From Afipia sp. (GTDB taxonomy: Bacteria > Pseudomonadota > Alphaproteobacteria > Rhizobiales > Xanthobacteraceae): a DNA stretch of 64,000 nucleotides. The stretch's first letter is position 1, and every line of letters starts with the position of its first letter. Shown here one piece after another: positions 24,564 to 36,966 of the stretch. The notes beneath the pieces are model-generated. The model was not told the DNA's origin. It saw only the letters and a list, made by a program, of their open reading frames with translations, and did no database searches. Both the position numbers and the translations under genes were made by a program. The stretch covers positions 62,001 through 126,000 of the forward strand of contig JACQDM010000001.1 of NCBI GenBank assembly GCA_016201045.1. The letters are read 5' to 3'.

Positions 24564-25963
24564 CGAGGCGCGTCCGCAAACGCCGCAAGGATTCGCGCCC
24601 AAGAGCGGATACCCTTGTGGAAGCTCCTGAGGTCATACTTCTCGTTGGGCGAATGGATGTTGTCGTCCTCCAGACCGAAGCCGATCAGCACCGTATCGAG
24701 GCCAAGCGTCTTCTTGAAATCGGCCACGATCGGGATCGAAGCGCCCGAGCCGATCAGAAGGGCATCCTTGCCCCATTCATCCGTCAACGCGCGTTTGGCT
24801 GCGGCGAGTGGCTTCATGCCCCAATCGAGCGCAATCGCCGGCGCGCCCGCGTGGTCGAGAAATTCCGCCTTGCAGTCCGCAGGCAATCTCGCGGTAACGA
24901 AGTCGCGAAACGCCTTTCGGATTTTTGCAGGATCCTGACCCTCGACGAGCCGGAACGACACCTTCGCCGAGGCTTCCGCCGGAATGACCGTCTTGGACCC
25001 CTCGCCGGTGTAACCGCCGACAATGCCGTTGATGTCGCAGGTCGGGCGCGAAGAAATCTGCTCGATCAGCAATCGATCTTTTTCTCCGGCCGGCACGGAA
25101 AGCCCGATGGGTTTGAGGAAACTGTCGGCGGTCAGATTCAAGCCTTTCCACTGCGCCAGAATATCCGGCGGCAAATCTTTCACGCCGTCGTAGAAGCCGG
25201 GAATGGTGATCTTGCCGTTGTCATCAAACAGACCGCCGAGAATGCGCGTCAGGACGCGAATTGGATTTTGCGCACCGCCCCCGAAAATACCGGAATGCAG
25301 ATCGCGGCTAGCGGCCTTGATCTTGACCTCTTCATAGACGAGCCCGCGCAGCGATGTGGTGATCGCCGGCGTGTTCTGGTCCCACATGCCGGTGTCGCAG
25401 ACGAGAGCGAAATCGGCCGCGAGGTCCTTCTTGTGCTTGTCCAGAAACGGCCCGAAATTTTTTGAGCCGACCTCCTCCTCACCTTCCAACAAGATAGTGA
25501 CGTTGAGAGGCAACGAGCCGGTCACGCTCTTCCACGCGCGGCAGGCTTCGACGAACGTCATCAACTGGCCTTTGTCGTCCTCCGCTCCGCGCGCAACGAT
25601 AATCTTGCGGCCGTCGGCGTGATCGGTGACGACCGGCTCGAACGGCGGGCGATGCCACAGATCGAGCGGATCGACTGGCTGCACATCGTAGTGACCGTAG
25701 AACAAGACATGCGGTCCGTCTTTAACACCGTTGCTTTTCGCAACGATTGCCGGATGCCCGGCAGTCGGGCGGACTTCGGCTGCAAAGCCTATCGTGGCGA
25801 TGTCTGCGGCCAGATGATCCGCAGCCTTCTTACAGTCGTCCGAAAACGCCGGATCTGCAGAGATGGACTTGATCCGCAACAATGCAAAAAGCCGCTCAAG
25901 GCTTTTATCAAAATCGGCGTCGATGCGCTCAAGAACATGATTGAGTTGCGACGTGTTCGACAT
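24560..25963 (-). CDS. M20 family dipeptidase
   Basis: 467-residue zinc metallopeptidase of the ArgE/DapE/CNDP type. Metal-binding and catalytic segments: VLFYGHYDVQPVDP (His, Asp), ARGAEDDKGQL (Asp bridging the metals), LLEGEEEVGS (catalytic Glu and metal-binding Glu). A dimerisation insert follows. It probably hydrolyses dipeptides in the cytosol; specificity is unknown. The ATG at 25963 has AAGGAA upstream and starts 11 bp after the GT87 stop, so it is the last gene of the HerA-GT87-peptidase run. Confidence 0.93.
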   Translation of the reverse strand: MSNTSQLNHVLERIDADFDKSLERLFALLRIKSISADPAFSDDCKKAADHLAADIATIGFAAEVRPTAGHPAIVAKSNGVKDGPHVLFYGHYDVQPVDPLDLWHRPPFEPVVTDHADGRKIIVARGAEDDKGQLMTFVEACRAWKSVTGSLPLNVTILLEGEEEVGSKNFGPFLDKHKKDLAADFALVCDTGMWDQNTPAITTSLRGLVYEEVKIKAASRDLHSGIFGGGAQNPIRVLTRILGGLFDDNGKITIPGFYDGVKDLPPDILAQWKGLNLTADSFLKPIGLSVPAGEKDRLLIEQISSRPTCDINGIVGGYTGEGSKTVIPAEASAKVSFRLVEGQDPAKIRKAFRDFVTARLPADCKAEFLDHAGAPAIALDWGMKPLAAAKRALTDEWGKDALLIGSGASIPIVADFKKTLGLDTVLIGFGLEDDNIHSPNEKYDLRSFHKGIRSWARILAAFADAPR

Positions 25964-25974
25964 ATTGAGTTCCT

Positions 25975-27276
25975 TCAAACTGGCCGCGTTCTGATCGCCT
26001 GCGTTGAATGCTCAGGCGGATGGCGCATATGCCATACGAGCACAATTACCAGCAACATTGTCGCGGCGAGATTGTTGCCCAGCGCCTGAAACAATTTCGG
26101 GAAGACAGGCAGCGACAACGCTAGCAGCCCGCCAGCCATCCAAAGCGACGCCCACGTCCATTTTCGAACATTCGGTCGCGGATCGAACGCCGCTCTTTGA
26201 ATGAGGACGGTATAGGGAAACAACAACCACACAAAGTAATATTGCCGCGCCAGCGGAGAAGCGACCGTCATCAGACTGAGCAGGATGGCAAGCTCTTCCG
26301 CATTCGAACGCGGTGTCATGTTAGATTGCGCCGGCATGACCCAAATGAAGCCCAACCCGATCAGCAGCGACACCGCGATCACAACGTAGTTGGCCGTTTT
26401 GAAATCCAGATTTGCGACGTTAACATATTTCGGTTCGACAAATGGGTTGTCCTGCTCATAGTTCACCGGCCGCGTCAGCCGGTGCGTGACAGCGATGATA
26501 GATTGATTGACCCATGACCAATTCTGCGCATCGCGTTGGCCAAATCCTTTTTCCGAAGTCGAACCGATCATCGCCTGATACCAAGTGCCCAGTTCGGCGA
26601 TGTTGCGCTGGAAGCCGCGAACCGAGGCAGGCAGTAGAAAGAGAAAAATTCCGAGAAACACGACAAGGCTCGACGCTACCCGCCACCGGCGGCGCCACAG
26701 CAAATACGGCAGCACCGCAATCGGGAAAACTTTGATGCCAGTTGCGAGTGCAAACATTGCTCCGGCTGCAATCGGTCTGCCGTGGTCGATCCACCAGAAC
26801 CCAACGAGCATCAGCGCGAGCAATAGAAGATTTGGCTGCCCCAGATCGAACATGTCGAAGACGAAGGTGACGGTGACGATTCCCGGTAGCGCCGCAAGCC
26901 AGACGCTAGGCACACGATCCGAGCCTGCCATTGCATTCGAGAGTTGCCCGGCAACCCACCATGAAATGATGTTGATGACGGAGAGCGTCGAGTAAAGAAC
27001 GATCTTGCCAAAATAGGCAGGTAGCGCGAGCAGGACTGCCGGAAGCGGCAGATAGATGAACTCGAGCTGGCCCGGTCCACCGCGCGCGTAGAGATCGCCG
27101 CCGCTAAGCACCTGCTGTCCGGCCCAATACCACAGCGCGTAGTCTTTGGACTTGCCGTGCCCGAAAATCTCCGGGACCAGAACATCGGCAGTCAGACCAA
27201 TGCAGGCAATGAAGAAGAGAATATCGACCGGAACGCGGAAAGATGGATATCTCAGCAATGTTCGCGGCAATCTCAT
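25975..27276 (-). CDS. GT87 (DUF2029) polyprenol-sugar glycosyltransferase
   Basis: 433-residue membrane protein with about ten helices, of the DUF2029/GT87 family, which includes polyprenol-phosphate-mannose-dependent mannosyltransferases. Diagnostic stretches: YALWYWAGQQVLSGGDLYA in the first periplasmic loop, FDLGQPNLLLLALMLVGFWW and GIKVFPIAVLPYLLWRRRW. Its start overlaps the stop of the HerA-type gene (ATGA). The substrate is unknown; an envelope glycan is likely. Confidence 0.88.
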   Translation of the reverse strand: MRLPRTLLRYPSFRVPVDILFFIACIGLTADVLVPEIFGHGKSKDYALWYWAGQQVLSGGDLYARGGPGQLEFIYLPLPAVLLALPAYFGKIVLYSTLSVINIISWWVAGQLSNAMAGSDRVPSVWLAALPGIVTVTFVFDMFDLGQPNLLLLALMLVGFWWIDHGRPIAAGAMFALATGIKVFPIAVLPYLLWRRRWRVASSLVVFLGIFLFLLPASVRGFQRNIAELGTWYQAMIGSTSEKGFGQRDAQNWSWVNQSIIAVTHRLTRPVNYEQDNPFVEPKYVNVANLDFKTANYVVIAVSLLIGLGFIWVMPAQSNMTPRSNAEELAILLSLMTVASPLARQYYFVWLLFPYTVLIQRAAFDPRPNVRKWTWASLWMAGGLLALSLPVFPKLFQALGNNLAATMLLVIVLVWHMRHPPEHSTQAIRTRPV

Positions 27277-28964
27277 CGCCGCAAAATGCCGCCAAGCGCG
27301 CCGCGCACAATCGAGCGCCCGATCGAGCCGCCGATTGAACCAGCAACGGATTTGCCAAGGCCTGCAACGACATCTCCAGCAACCTTGTTCGTCACCGAGC
27401 GCGTCACATTCCGCGCAATGACTTGCCCGGTTGTCAGCCTGCCGCGTGGCGTGTTGGTGCCGAAGATAGTGCCGACAATCGAACCGATTTGACCGAGCAC
27501 GCCTCCGCCGTTGCCCCCACTACCGTCGGCGGGCGCGGCGGTCGATGAAATCCGCTTCTGCAACATCTCGTAAGCGGATTCTGAATCGATGGTCGTGTCG
27601 TACTTCCCCTTAACCGGGCTCGCGGCCAATATCGCTTTGCGTTCGTCCGGCGTGATGGGCCCAATGCGCGCGGTCGGCGGACGGATCATGACGCGCTCGA
27701 CCATCGCCGGCGTGCCGTTGCCCTCGAGGAACGACACCAGCGCTTCGCCCTTGCCCAGTTCGGTAATGACCTTCGCGGTGTCGAGTTTCGGGTTTGGACG
27801 GAACGTTTGTGCCGCCGCCTGAACGGATTTCTGATCACGCGGCGTAAAGGCGCGCAGCGCATGCTGAACGCGATTGCCGAGCTGCGAGAGAATCTTGTCC
27901 GGCACGTCGATTGGGTTTTGTGTGACGAAATAAATGCCGACCCCCTTCGAGCGGATCAGGCGTACCACCTGCTCGATCTTGTCCATCAGCGCTTTCGGTG
28001 CGTCGTCAAACAGCAGATGCGCCTCGTCGAAGAAAAACACGAGCTTCGGTTGCGGTGGATCGCCGACTTCCGGAAGCTGCTCGAACAATTCCGACATCAT
28101 CCAGAGTAGGAAAATGGCATACAACTTCGGGCTGGTCATGAGCTTGTCAGCGACCATGATGTTAATCATGCCGCGTCCATTGGCATCCTTGCGCATGAAG
28201 TCCGTCAACTGGAGCGCCGGTTCGCCGAAGAATTTGTCCGCGCCCTGATTTTCAAGAACGAGAAGCTGGCGCTGAATGGTGCCGACTGTCGCCTTGGTGA
28301 CATTGCCGAACGCCTGCGCTGATTTCCGGATCGGGTCGAGCGGATCGGCATCGTCATCTTTGCCAGTACCAGGAACGATTGCGTCGAGCAATGCGCGCAA
28401 ATCCTTCATATCGAGCAGTGCCAGCCCGTTTTCATCTGCGACGCGGAATGCGACGTTGAGAACACCCTCCTGAACGTCGTTGAGTTGGAGCATCTGCGAC
28501 AGAAGCAGCGGTCCCATCTCCGAAACCGTCGCCCGGACCGGATGTCCTTGCTCGCCGAACACATCCCAGAAAACCGTCGAGAATTTATCCGGCTGAAAAT
28601 CCAGACCCATGGCCTTCGCACGGCTGAGAATAAAGTCTTTCGCCTCACCCGTCTGCGAGATACCGGAGAGGTCGCCTTTGATGTCGGCAGCGAAAACCGG
28701 CACGCCGGCTCGCGCGAACCCCTCGGCCATGACCTGAAGCGACACCGTTTTGCCGGTGCCGGTCGCTCCGGTAACGAGTCCGTGGCGATTGGCAAGCCCA
28801 AGCGTCAAAAAAGCGGGCTGGTCACCTTTGCCAATGAAGATTGCGGTATCCGTATCGGCGGATTTCGGTCCGTCGGCAGGCGCGGGCTTGGCGCTAGGTG
28901 GCGATTTCGCTACTGCCGCCGGTTTCTCGGCCTTCGGTGACTTGGATGAAGGTGACTTCGCCAT
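27273..28964 (-). CDS. HerA-type ATPase (DUF853 family)
   Basis: 563-residue P-loop ATPase of the HerA/DUF853 branch of the FtsK-HerA superfamily. Walker A is GATGTGKT at residues 66-73; Walker B is KLVFFFDEAHLLF in the middle. IYFVTQNPIDVPDKIL and the arginine-bearing NRVQHALRAFTPRDQK are typical. The N-terminal 45 residues are Lys/Pro/Ala-rich and low-complexity, and the C-terminus is Gly/Ser-rich. The biological role of the bacterial DUF853 proteins is not settled; no nuclease (NurA) partner is adjacent. The ATG has GAGAGG upstream. Confidence 0.92.
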   Translation of the reverse strand: MAKSPSSKSPKAEKPAAVAKSPPSAKPAPADGPKSADTDTAIFIGKGDQPAFLTLGLANRHGLVTGATGTGKTVSLQVMAEGFARAGVPVFAADIKGDLSGISQTGEAKDFILSRAKAMGLDFQPDKFSTVFWDVFGEQGHPVRATVSEMGPLLLSQMLQLNDVQEGVLNVAFRVADENGLALLDMKDLRALLDAIVPGTGKDDDADPLDPIRKSAQAFGNVTKATVGTIQRQLLVLENQGADKFFGEPALQLTDFMRKDANGRGMINIMVADKLMTSPKLYAIFLLWMMSELFEQLPEVGDPPQPKLVFFFDEAHLLFDDAPKALMDKIEQVVRLIRSKGVGIYFVTQNPIDVPDKILSQLGNRVQHALRAFTPRDQKSVQAAAQTFRPNPKLDTAKVITELGKGEALVSFLEGNGTPAMVERVMIRPPTARIGPITPDERKAILAASPVKGKYDTTIDSESAYEMLQKRISSTAAPADGSGGNGGGVLGQIGSIVGTIFGTNTPRGRLTTGQVIARNVTRSVTNKVAGDVVAGLGKSVAGSIGGSIGRSIVRGALGGILRR

Positions 28965-29611
28965 TGAATCGCCTCTCACAGGCCTTCGATCTCGGCTGCG
29001 GCACACGGTTCTAACCTCACCTGGCGCATCCAGTCGCATCTTGCAGGCTACATCTAGCGGGTCAACCCGCCGCAAGGCCGCATCGTACCTTCAAGAACGG
29101 CTCGTCAGCGATAGACGCGAGCCTGAATTCGATCCTTTGGAGATTTTTCCGGCCGCGCGAGGTCATTTTTTGAGAGCAAGCCGCCAAAAATGAAAGCGAG
29201 TGCACCGACCTTGAAACAAAATCGAAATACTTTCGTAGAATTCTCGTCGCGCGATCCGCAGTTCCAATCGCCGATCGCAAATTCGATCCGCATTCGATGG
29301 AGTCTTGCATCGCAGCAACACTCTCGAATCGATTTCATCAAATCTCGATATTCGTTTCACAAGATCACTTGAATTTCCGAGCGCGCACGCTCAAGGTAAT
29401 TTTCATAAACAAACGATCCGGCACTCAACCGGAATTTGATGGGGCCTTTTCATGGATGTGTTGATCGGCAATCTGGCTGTTGCGGCCGGAGTGGCGGCGT
29501 TCGCCTCTAAAAATTCAGACGTTGCCACGAATCCGATCGCTTCAATCGAATGTGTTTGCCTGCGCCCAGCTGCTTGATTTTAGTTTTTAGTGAAAGTCTT
29601 CAGTTCATCCG
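28965..29611. other. Long intergenic region, AT-rich relative to neighbours
   Basis: 647 bp between divergent genes. Several short frames exist, including a 41-codon one at 29452-29577, but none has a ribosome binding site or a protein-like composition. The motif ATTCGA or TCGAAT recurs, especially at 29120-29360. No consensus stress promoter or terminator was seen. It may contain the promoters of both flanking genes. Confidence 0.4.
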
Positions 29612-30019
29612 ATGTCATATCCTATTTCGAAAATCGAAGGACTTGGTCCGCAGGCTATAGCTAAGCTCAAGGAAGCAGGAATCCGCACGACGGACGGACT
29701 GTTGAGAAGAGCGGCTACCGCAAAAGCTCGAAAAATTCTCTCCGACGTTACGAAAATTAGCGAGCAGCAGATCCTCGACTGGGCCAACTTCGCCGCGATG
29801 ATGGGCGTAAAAGGCATCAGCACCGGGAAAGCCGGCCTGATCCGCGCCTCCGGCGTCAACACTGTTCGCGAACTGGCGATGCGCAATCCCGGTCGCCTTG
29901 CCAAAGCGATGCGCGAGGCCAACGACCGCAAAAAACTGGTGCGGGTTCTCCCCACGGAAAAGTCGGTGGCACGCCTGATCGAAAATGCAAGCAAGGTTCC
30001 TCACAAGATCAGCTACTAG
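29612..30019 (+). CDS. DUF4332 helix-hairpin-helix protein
   Basis: 135-residue soluble protein of the DUF4332 family, made of two helix-hairpin-helix-like repeats. The first (KIEGLGPQAIAKLKEAGIRT) is a typical HhH; the second is MGVKGISTGKAGLIRASGVN. Such folds generally bind DNA without sequence specificity. It is not linked to a clear partner: a 112-bp gap separates it from folP. Role unknown. Confidence 0.85.
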   Translation: MSYPISKIEGLGPQAIAKLKEAGIRTTDGLLRRAATAKARKILSDVTKISEQQILDWANFAAMMGVKGISTGKAGLIRASGVNTVRELAMRNPGRLAKAMREANDRKKLVRVLPTEKSVARLIENASKVPHKISY

Positions 30020-30131
30020 GCGCTTGGGGCTGCGCGGCTGACGGAAATGCCAACGACTTGCGAAATCCCTATCCGATTGCGCACCGGAGCGCCTTGACTC
30101 ACCGAAGCGGACGCCGCACATCGGACTGACG

Positions 30132-30974
30132 ATGGCCAATGCTGCTTTAACCAGCCCTCCGCGAACCTTTTCGCTCGCTTCCTTGCTGAGCGGCGATACG
30201 CCCGCCGTTATGGGCGTTCTCAACGTCACCCCCGACTCGTTTTCGGACGGCGGCTTGTTTGTGACGCCTGATTCCGCGCTGACGCAAGCGAGGCGGATGA
30301 TTGCCGAAGGCGCGGCCATTCTCGATATCGGCGCGGAATCGACGCGGCCCTATGGTTCACAGCCGGTGACCGCGACCGAAGAATTGGAAAGGCTGCGCCC
30401 AATATTGCCGAAAATTGCCGCGCTCGGCTTGCCTCTATCGATTGACACCATGAAATCGCGCGTTGCGGAATGGGCGCTCGACGCGGGTGCATGCACCGTC
30501 AATGATGTTTGGGGACTGCAGCGGGACGCAGACATGGCAAGAGTGGTGGCGGAACGGAATGTTCCCGTCGTCGTAATGCACAATCGCGAGAGCGTCGACC
30601 CGTCGCTCGACATTATGAAGGATGTCGCCGGCTTTCTTTCACGTTCGCTCGACATAGCCGCGAAAGCAGGGATCGATCGTTCCAACATCGTGCTCGATCC
30701 TGGCGTCGGCTTCGGCAAAACACCGCAGCAGAGCATGATCGTTCTGGCTCGGCTTGCCGAGTTGAAATCATTTGGATTGCCGCTTCTGGTCGGCGCGTCG
30801 CGCAAACGCTTCATCAGCAGTGTCGTGCCATCCGATCCCGATCAGCGGCTCGGCGGTTCCATCGCTGCTCATGTGCTTGCGGCACAAGGCGGAGCGAAAA
30901 TCATTCGCGCGCATGATGTCGCAGAGACGGTTCAGGCACTTCGGGTTGCCGCAGAGATCGGGAACCTGCGATGA
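30132..30974 (+). CDS. folP: Dihydropteroate synthase
   Basis: 280-residue TIM-barrel enzyme joining p-aminobenzoate to dihydropterin pyrophosphate in folate synthesis, the target of sulfonamides. Both family signatures are intact: MGVLNVTPDSFSDGG near residue 27 and GAESTRPYG near 63. Later segments SIDTMKS, LDPGVGFGKT and GASRKRFI contribute to the active site. It is the first gene of folP-folB-folK; its stop overlaps the folB start (ATGA). Confidence 0.97.
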   Translation: MANAALTSPPRTFSLASLLSGDTPAVMGVLNVTPDSFSDGGLFVTPDSALTQARRMIAEGAAILDIGAESTRPYGSQPVTATEELERLRPILPKIAALGLPLSIDTMKSRVAEWALDAGACTVNDVWGLQRDADMARVVAERNVPVVVMHNRESVDPSLDIMKDVAGFLSRSLDIAAKAGIDRSNIVLDPGVGFGKTPQQSMIVLARLAELKSFGLPLLVGASRKRFISSVVPSDPDQRLGGSIAAHVLAAQGGAKIIRAHDVAETVQALRVAAEIGNLR

Positions 30975-31336
30975 GCGACATTATCTTCATCAAAGGCCTT
31001 CTGATCCATGCCCGCCACGGCGTGATGGAGCATGAGGCCGAAGTCGGCCAGCGTTTCGTGATCGACCTGGAACTGTCGATCGATCTTTCCGAGTCCTCCC
31101 GTACCGACAAGCTGGCTGACACAGTGTCCTATTCTGACGTCGTCGCAACAGCGAGCGCGGCGTTCAAGGGGCATAATTACTATCTGCTCGAACGAGCGGC
31201 AGGCGCCGTCGCAGACGCGATCTTTGTCGCGTTCGCACGCATCAAGGCTGTCAAGGTAACGGTCCACAAACCGCACGCGCCGATTGCCGCAATTTTCGAC
31301 GATGTCGGCGTCGTCATTTATCGCACGCGGCCATAA
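30971..31336 (+). CDS. folB: Dihydroneopterin aldolase
   Basis: 121-residue enzyme that cleaves dihydroneopterin to hydroxymethyl-dihydropterin in folate synthesis. GLLIHARHGVMEHEAEVGQR contains the active Glu region, DTVSYSDV the central conserved part, and KVTVHKPHAPI the C-terminal lysine region. The length is typical. It is translationally coupled to folP and lies 5 bp before folK. Confidence 0.96.
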   Translation: MSDIIFIKGLLIHARHGVMEHEAEVGQRFVIDLELSIDLSESSRTDKLADTVSYSDVVATASAAFKGHNYYLLERAAGAVADAIFVAFARIKAVKVTVHKPHAPIAAIFDDVGVVIYRTRP

Positions 31337-31341
31337 ATCCG

Positions 31342-31833
31342 ATGGCGGACGTGTTCATCGCGCTCGGCGGTAATGTCGGCGACGTCCGGGCGAATTTCGA
31401 GAAAGCCATCGCCAACATCTGCGGAATGACGCAGGCGACGCTTGTTGCGCGCTCGTCCGACTACGCGACGCCGCCCTGGGGCGACGAAGAGCAGGTGCGC
31501 TTCATCAACGCCTGCATCGAAATCGAAACCAGCCTTGATCCCCACGCACTGCTTTTTGCACTTCACAAGATCGAAAAGAAATTCGGCCGCGACCGCGCCA
31601 ACGAGAAGCGCTGGGGGCCGCGCACGCTCGATCTCGACATCATTGCCTATAACGACGTCAAACTCGACAAGCCTGAACTGACGCTGCCGCATCCGCGCCT
31701 GTTCGAGCGCCCGTTTGTGCTGGTACCCCTGTCAGAAATTGCTCCGGACCGCGTCATTGCCGGCCAGACACCGCGTCAGGCGCTGGCAAGGCTTCCGACC
31801 GCAGGTATTGAGAAGCTCGCACCCCTGCATTGA
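31342..31833 (+). CDS. folK: Hydroxymethyl-dihydropterin pyrophosphokinase
   Basis: 163-residue kinase that activates hydroxymethyl-dihydropterin for FolP. FIALGGNVGDVRANFEKAI at the N-terminus and RWGPRTLDLDIIAY, with the paired metal-binding aspartates, are the family signature. LTLPHPRLFERPFVLVPL closes the core. It is the last gene of the folate operon. A small hairpin (GCCAAA/TTTGGC, 31847-31864) lies just downstream. Confidence 0.96.
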   Translation: MADVFIALGGNVGDVRANFEKAIANICGMTQATLVARSSDYATPPWGDEEQVRFINACIEIETSLDPHALLFALHKIEKKFGRDRANEKRWGPRTLDLDIIAYNDVKLDKPELTLPHPRLFERPFVLVPLSEIAPDRVIAGQTPRQALARLPTAGIEKLAPLH

Positions 31834-31846
31834 GCCATAGCAATAC

Positions 31847-31864
31847 GCCAAACAACCATTTGGC
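31847..31864 (+). terminator. Weak hairpin after folK
   Basis: GCCAAA (31847-31852) pairs with TTTGGC (31859-31864) around a 6-base loop, just beyond the folK stop. There is no T run, so termination is doubtful. Confidence 0.3.
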
Positions 31865-31929
31865 TTAAACGCAGGCACATGGCATTTTGGCTCCTAGGCT
31901 GCACGGGGTGGCCGGAGTTAACCCTTTGA

Positions 31930-33797
31930 ATGACTGCAGAAACTGACCATTTCCCGCTTGCTGTCGAGTTTGCCCCGGCAACGCGTGACGACTGGCGCAA
32001 ACTCGTCGATGGGGTGCTAAAGGGCGCTTCGTTCGAGAGGCTCGTTAGCAAGACCTACGACGATCTAAAGATCGAACCCATCTACGAGCGCGCGCGCGAT
32101 GCGCACGTTATCCCCGGCCGCGCTGCGGCTGCACCATGGCAGATCATGCAGCGCGTGGATCATCCCGACGCCGCGACAGCCAACAAGCAGGCGCTGGACG
32201 ATCTCGAAAACGGCGCCACCGGCCTCGCCATCATATTCGCCGGCGCGAACGGCGCGCGCGGCTTCGGATTGCCACCGACAAAGGACGCTCTCGCACGCGT
32301 GCTCAATGGCGTTTTTCTCGATGCAGGCATCGCGCTCGAATTTGAGATCGGTCCGCAATCGCGCGATATGGGTCAGCATCTCGCAGAAATTCTGGCCGCT
32401 CGAAAGATTGCGCCCACTTCTGTCAACGTTCGGTTCGGTTTCGATCCGATCGGTGGCAGCGCCGTGCGCGGCGGCAATACCGGCGACTGGAATTCGACCG
32501 CAAAGGTTTTCGGGGAGAAAATTTCACAACTCGCGAAACTTGGTTTTCGCGGACCGTTCGCGGCAGCCGACGGCCGTGTCATTCACGATGCAAACGGCAC
32601 TGAAGCGCAAGAACTCGCATGGGCACTCGCAACCGGCGTTGCCTATCTGCGCGCTCTGGATAGCGCAGGTATCCCGCTCGACGATGCGCGATCGATGATC
32701 TATGCGCGCATGAGCGCGGATGCCGATCAGTTTCTGACTATTGGGAAGTTTCGCGCGCTGCGCCTGTTATGGGCGCGCATCGAGCAAAGTTGCGGCCTTG
32801 CGCCGAAGCCACTGTTTGTGGCTGCCGACACCGCATGGCGCATTCTGACGCAGCGCGATCCCGACGTGAACATGTTGCGCGCAACCGCGGCCGTCTTTTC
32901 CGCAGGGCTTGGGGGAGCCAACAGTATCAACGTGCTTCCGCATACGCTGGCCGCAGGGCTGCCGGATGCGCTGGCGCGTCGCATCGCGCGCAATACGCAG
33001 CTCGTGCTGCTGGAAGAATCCAATCTTGACAAGGTTTCCGACCCGGCGGCGGGTTCCGGCGGCATCGAGACTTTGACAAAAGAACTGTGCAATGCGGCAT
33101 GGTCGCTTTTCCAAGAGATCGAGCGCGCTGGCGGCGCGTTCGCGTCGCTGGAGAAAAATCTAATGCAGGCCAAGGTTGCCGCCCCGCGCGCGGCACGCGA
33201 CGCGAACATCGCAAAGCGCAAGGACGTGCTGACGGGTGCCAGCGAATTCCCGAATCTGCGCGAGAAGATCGCCAATGTTGTCGATGCCAGTCCGGTCACT
33301 TTCACGCCTTACGGCGATGAAAAAATCAAATTCGACGCGCTGACGCCGCGTCGTCTCGCAGAGCCGTTTGAAAGGCTGCGCGACATTTCGGATAAATGGC
33401 TCAAACTGAAAGGCGCGCGACCAAAAGTGTTCCTCGCCAACCTCGGCACGGCAGCGAATTTCACAGCGCGCACGACGTTTGCAAAAAGTTTCTTTGAAGC
33501 CGGTGGCATCGAAGCCGTCGATGGCGCGGGCTCGTCTGACCCTGCGACACTTGAAGCTGAGTTCAAGGCATCAGGCGCGACGATTGCCTGCCTCTGTTCG
33601 TCAGATAAAATCTATTCGGAACACGCCGTTCCTGCCGCCAAGGCACTTCAAGCGTCCGGTGCCAAACATATCTATCTGGCAGGCCACCCCGGTGACTTGA
33701 AAACGGTGTTGCGCGGCGCCGGAGTTAACGATTTCATCGTGGCCGGCGGCGACGCGCTGGCGACGCTCAATGCCGCCTATGCTAGAATGGGTGCGTG

Positions 33798-33798
<1 letters not shown>
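31930..33798 (+). CDS. mutA: Methylmalonyl-CoA mutase small (beta) subunit
   Basis: 622-residue subunit of the heterodimeric B12-dependent mutase that interconverts methylmalonyl-CoA and succinyl-CoA, the last step of propionate breakdown. The barrel region has [18 protein letters not shown] and [21 protein letters not shown]; the C-terminal flavodoxin-like part contains [20 protein letters not shown]. It lacks the DxHxxG cobalamin motif, as expected for the non-catalytic subunit. mutB starts on its stop codon. Confidence 0.95.
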
Positions 33799-35957
<2,159 letters not shown>

Positions 35958-35982
35958 GCGTGCAGCAGCATCCGCTTCGATC

Positions 35983-36966
35983 ATGAATGCAGCGAAGGCA
36001 GGCAACGCGCTCGCATCCGGCGTCCGCTCTGGCGACCGCGCGGCACTGGCCCGCGCCATTACCCTGATCGAAAGCCGCCGCTCCGATCATCAGGCAACCG
36101 CGCGCGATCTGGTGCAGGACCTGCTTCCCCTGACGGGCAAGGCCGTTCGCGTCGGCATTACCGGCTCGCCCGGCGTCGGCAAATCCACCACGATCGACTC
36201 GCTCGGCATGTTCCTAGTCGGACAAGGCCACAAGGTCGCGGTGCTGGCGGTCGATCCATCTTCGGCGCGCACCGGCGGTTCGATACTCGGCGACAAGACG
36301 CGGATGGCGCGGCTTTCCGCGGAAGACAACGCTTTCATCCGCCCATCCCCTTCATCGGGCACGCTCGGCGGCGTCGCAGCGAAAACCCGTGAGGCCATGC
36401 TGCTATGTGAAGCAGCGGGTTTCGACGCAATCCTCGTCGAAACCGTCGGTATCGGACAATCGGAAACGGCGGTCAGCGGCATGACCGACTTCTTTCTGGC
36501 GCTGATGCTGCCGGGTGCCGGCGACGAGCTTCAGGGCATCAAGAAAGGTCTCGTCGAACTGGCCGACATGGTCGCCGTCAACAAGGCGGACGGCGACAAT
36601 GTCCAGCGCGCGAAATCCGCAGCCGCCGAGTACAACGCAGCGCTGCACATTCTCTCGCCGCGCTCAGAGCATTGGTATCCGCCGGTCATTACCTATTCGG
36701 CATTGACCGGAGATGGCATCGACACCCTGTGGAAGAAGGTTCTGGATCACCGCAAGGCGATGATCGCGTCCGGCGATTTCGACAGCCGCCGCCGCGAACA
36801 ACAGGTCAAATGGATGTGGTCGATGCTGGAAGACCGCCTGCATTCGAAGTTGCGCTCCGATCCGTCGATCCGCAGCAAGGTGAAACAGCTTGAAGCAGCG
36901 GTTGCCGACGGCAAGACGACGCCGACGGTGGCCGCCGATACGATTTCCAAACTTCTCGATCGATGA
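35983..36966 (+). CDS. meaB: Methylmalonyl-CoA mutase-associated GTPase MeaB
   Basis: 327-residue G3E-class GTPase that protects and repairs the mutase and gates cobalamin loading. Walker A is GSPGVGKS; Walker B includes DAILVETVGIGQSE; the guanine specificity motif is NKAD. Switch residues lie in VDPSSARTGGSILGDKTRM. The ATG at 35983 is taken because the in-frame extension overlaps mutB in another frame. It ends overlapping the pyroglutamyl-peptidase gene. Confidence 0.95.
   Translation: MNAAKAGNALASGVRSGDRAALARAITLIESRRSDHQATARDLVQDLLPLTGKAVRVGITGSPGVGKSTTIDSLGMFLVGQGHKVAVLAVDPSSARTGGSILGDKTRMARLSAEDNAFIRPSPSSGTLGGVAAKTREAMLLCEAAGFDAILVETVGIGQSETAVSGMTDFFLALMLPGAGDELQGIKKGLVELADMVAVNKADGDNVQRAKSAAAEYNAALHILSPRSEHWYPPVITYSALTGDGIDTLWKKVLDHRKAMIASGDFDSRRREQQVKWMWSMLEDRLHSKLRSDPSIRSKVKQLEAAVADGKTTPTVAADTISKLLDR

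Noticed and set aside
29452-29577. 41-codon plus-strand frame (MDVLIGNLAVAAG...)
   Set aside because: No ribosome binding site; the second half does not look protein-like. Could be revisited with ribosome profiling.
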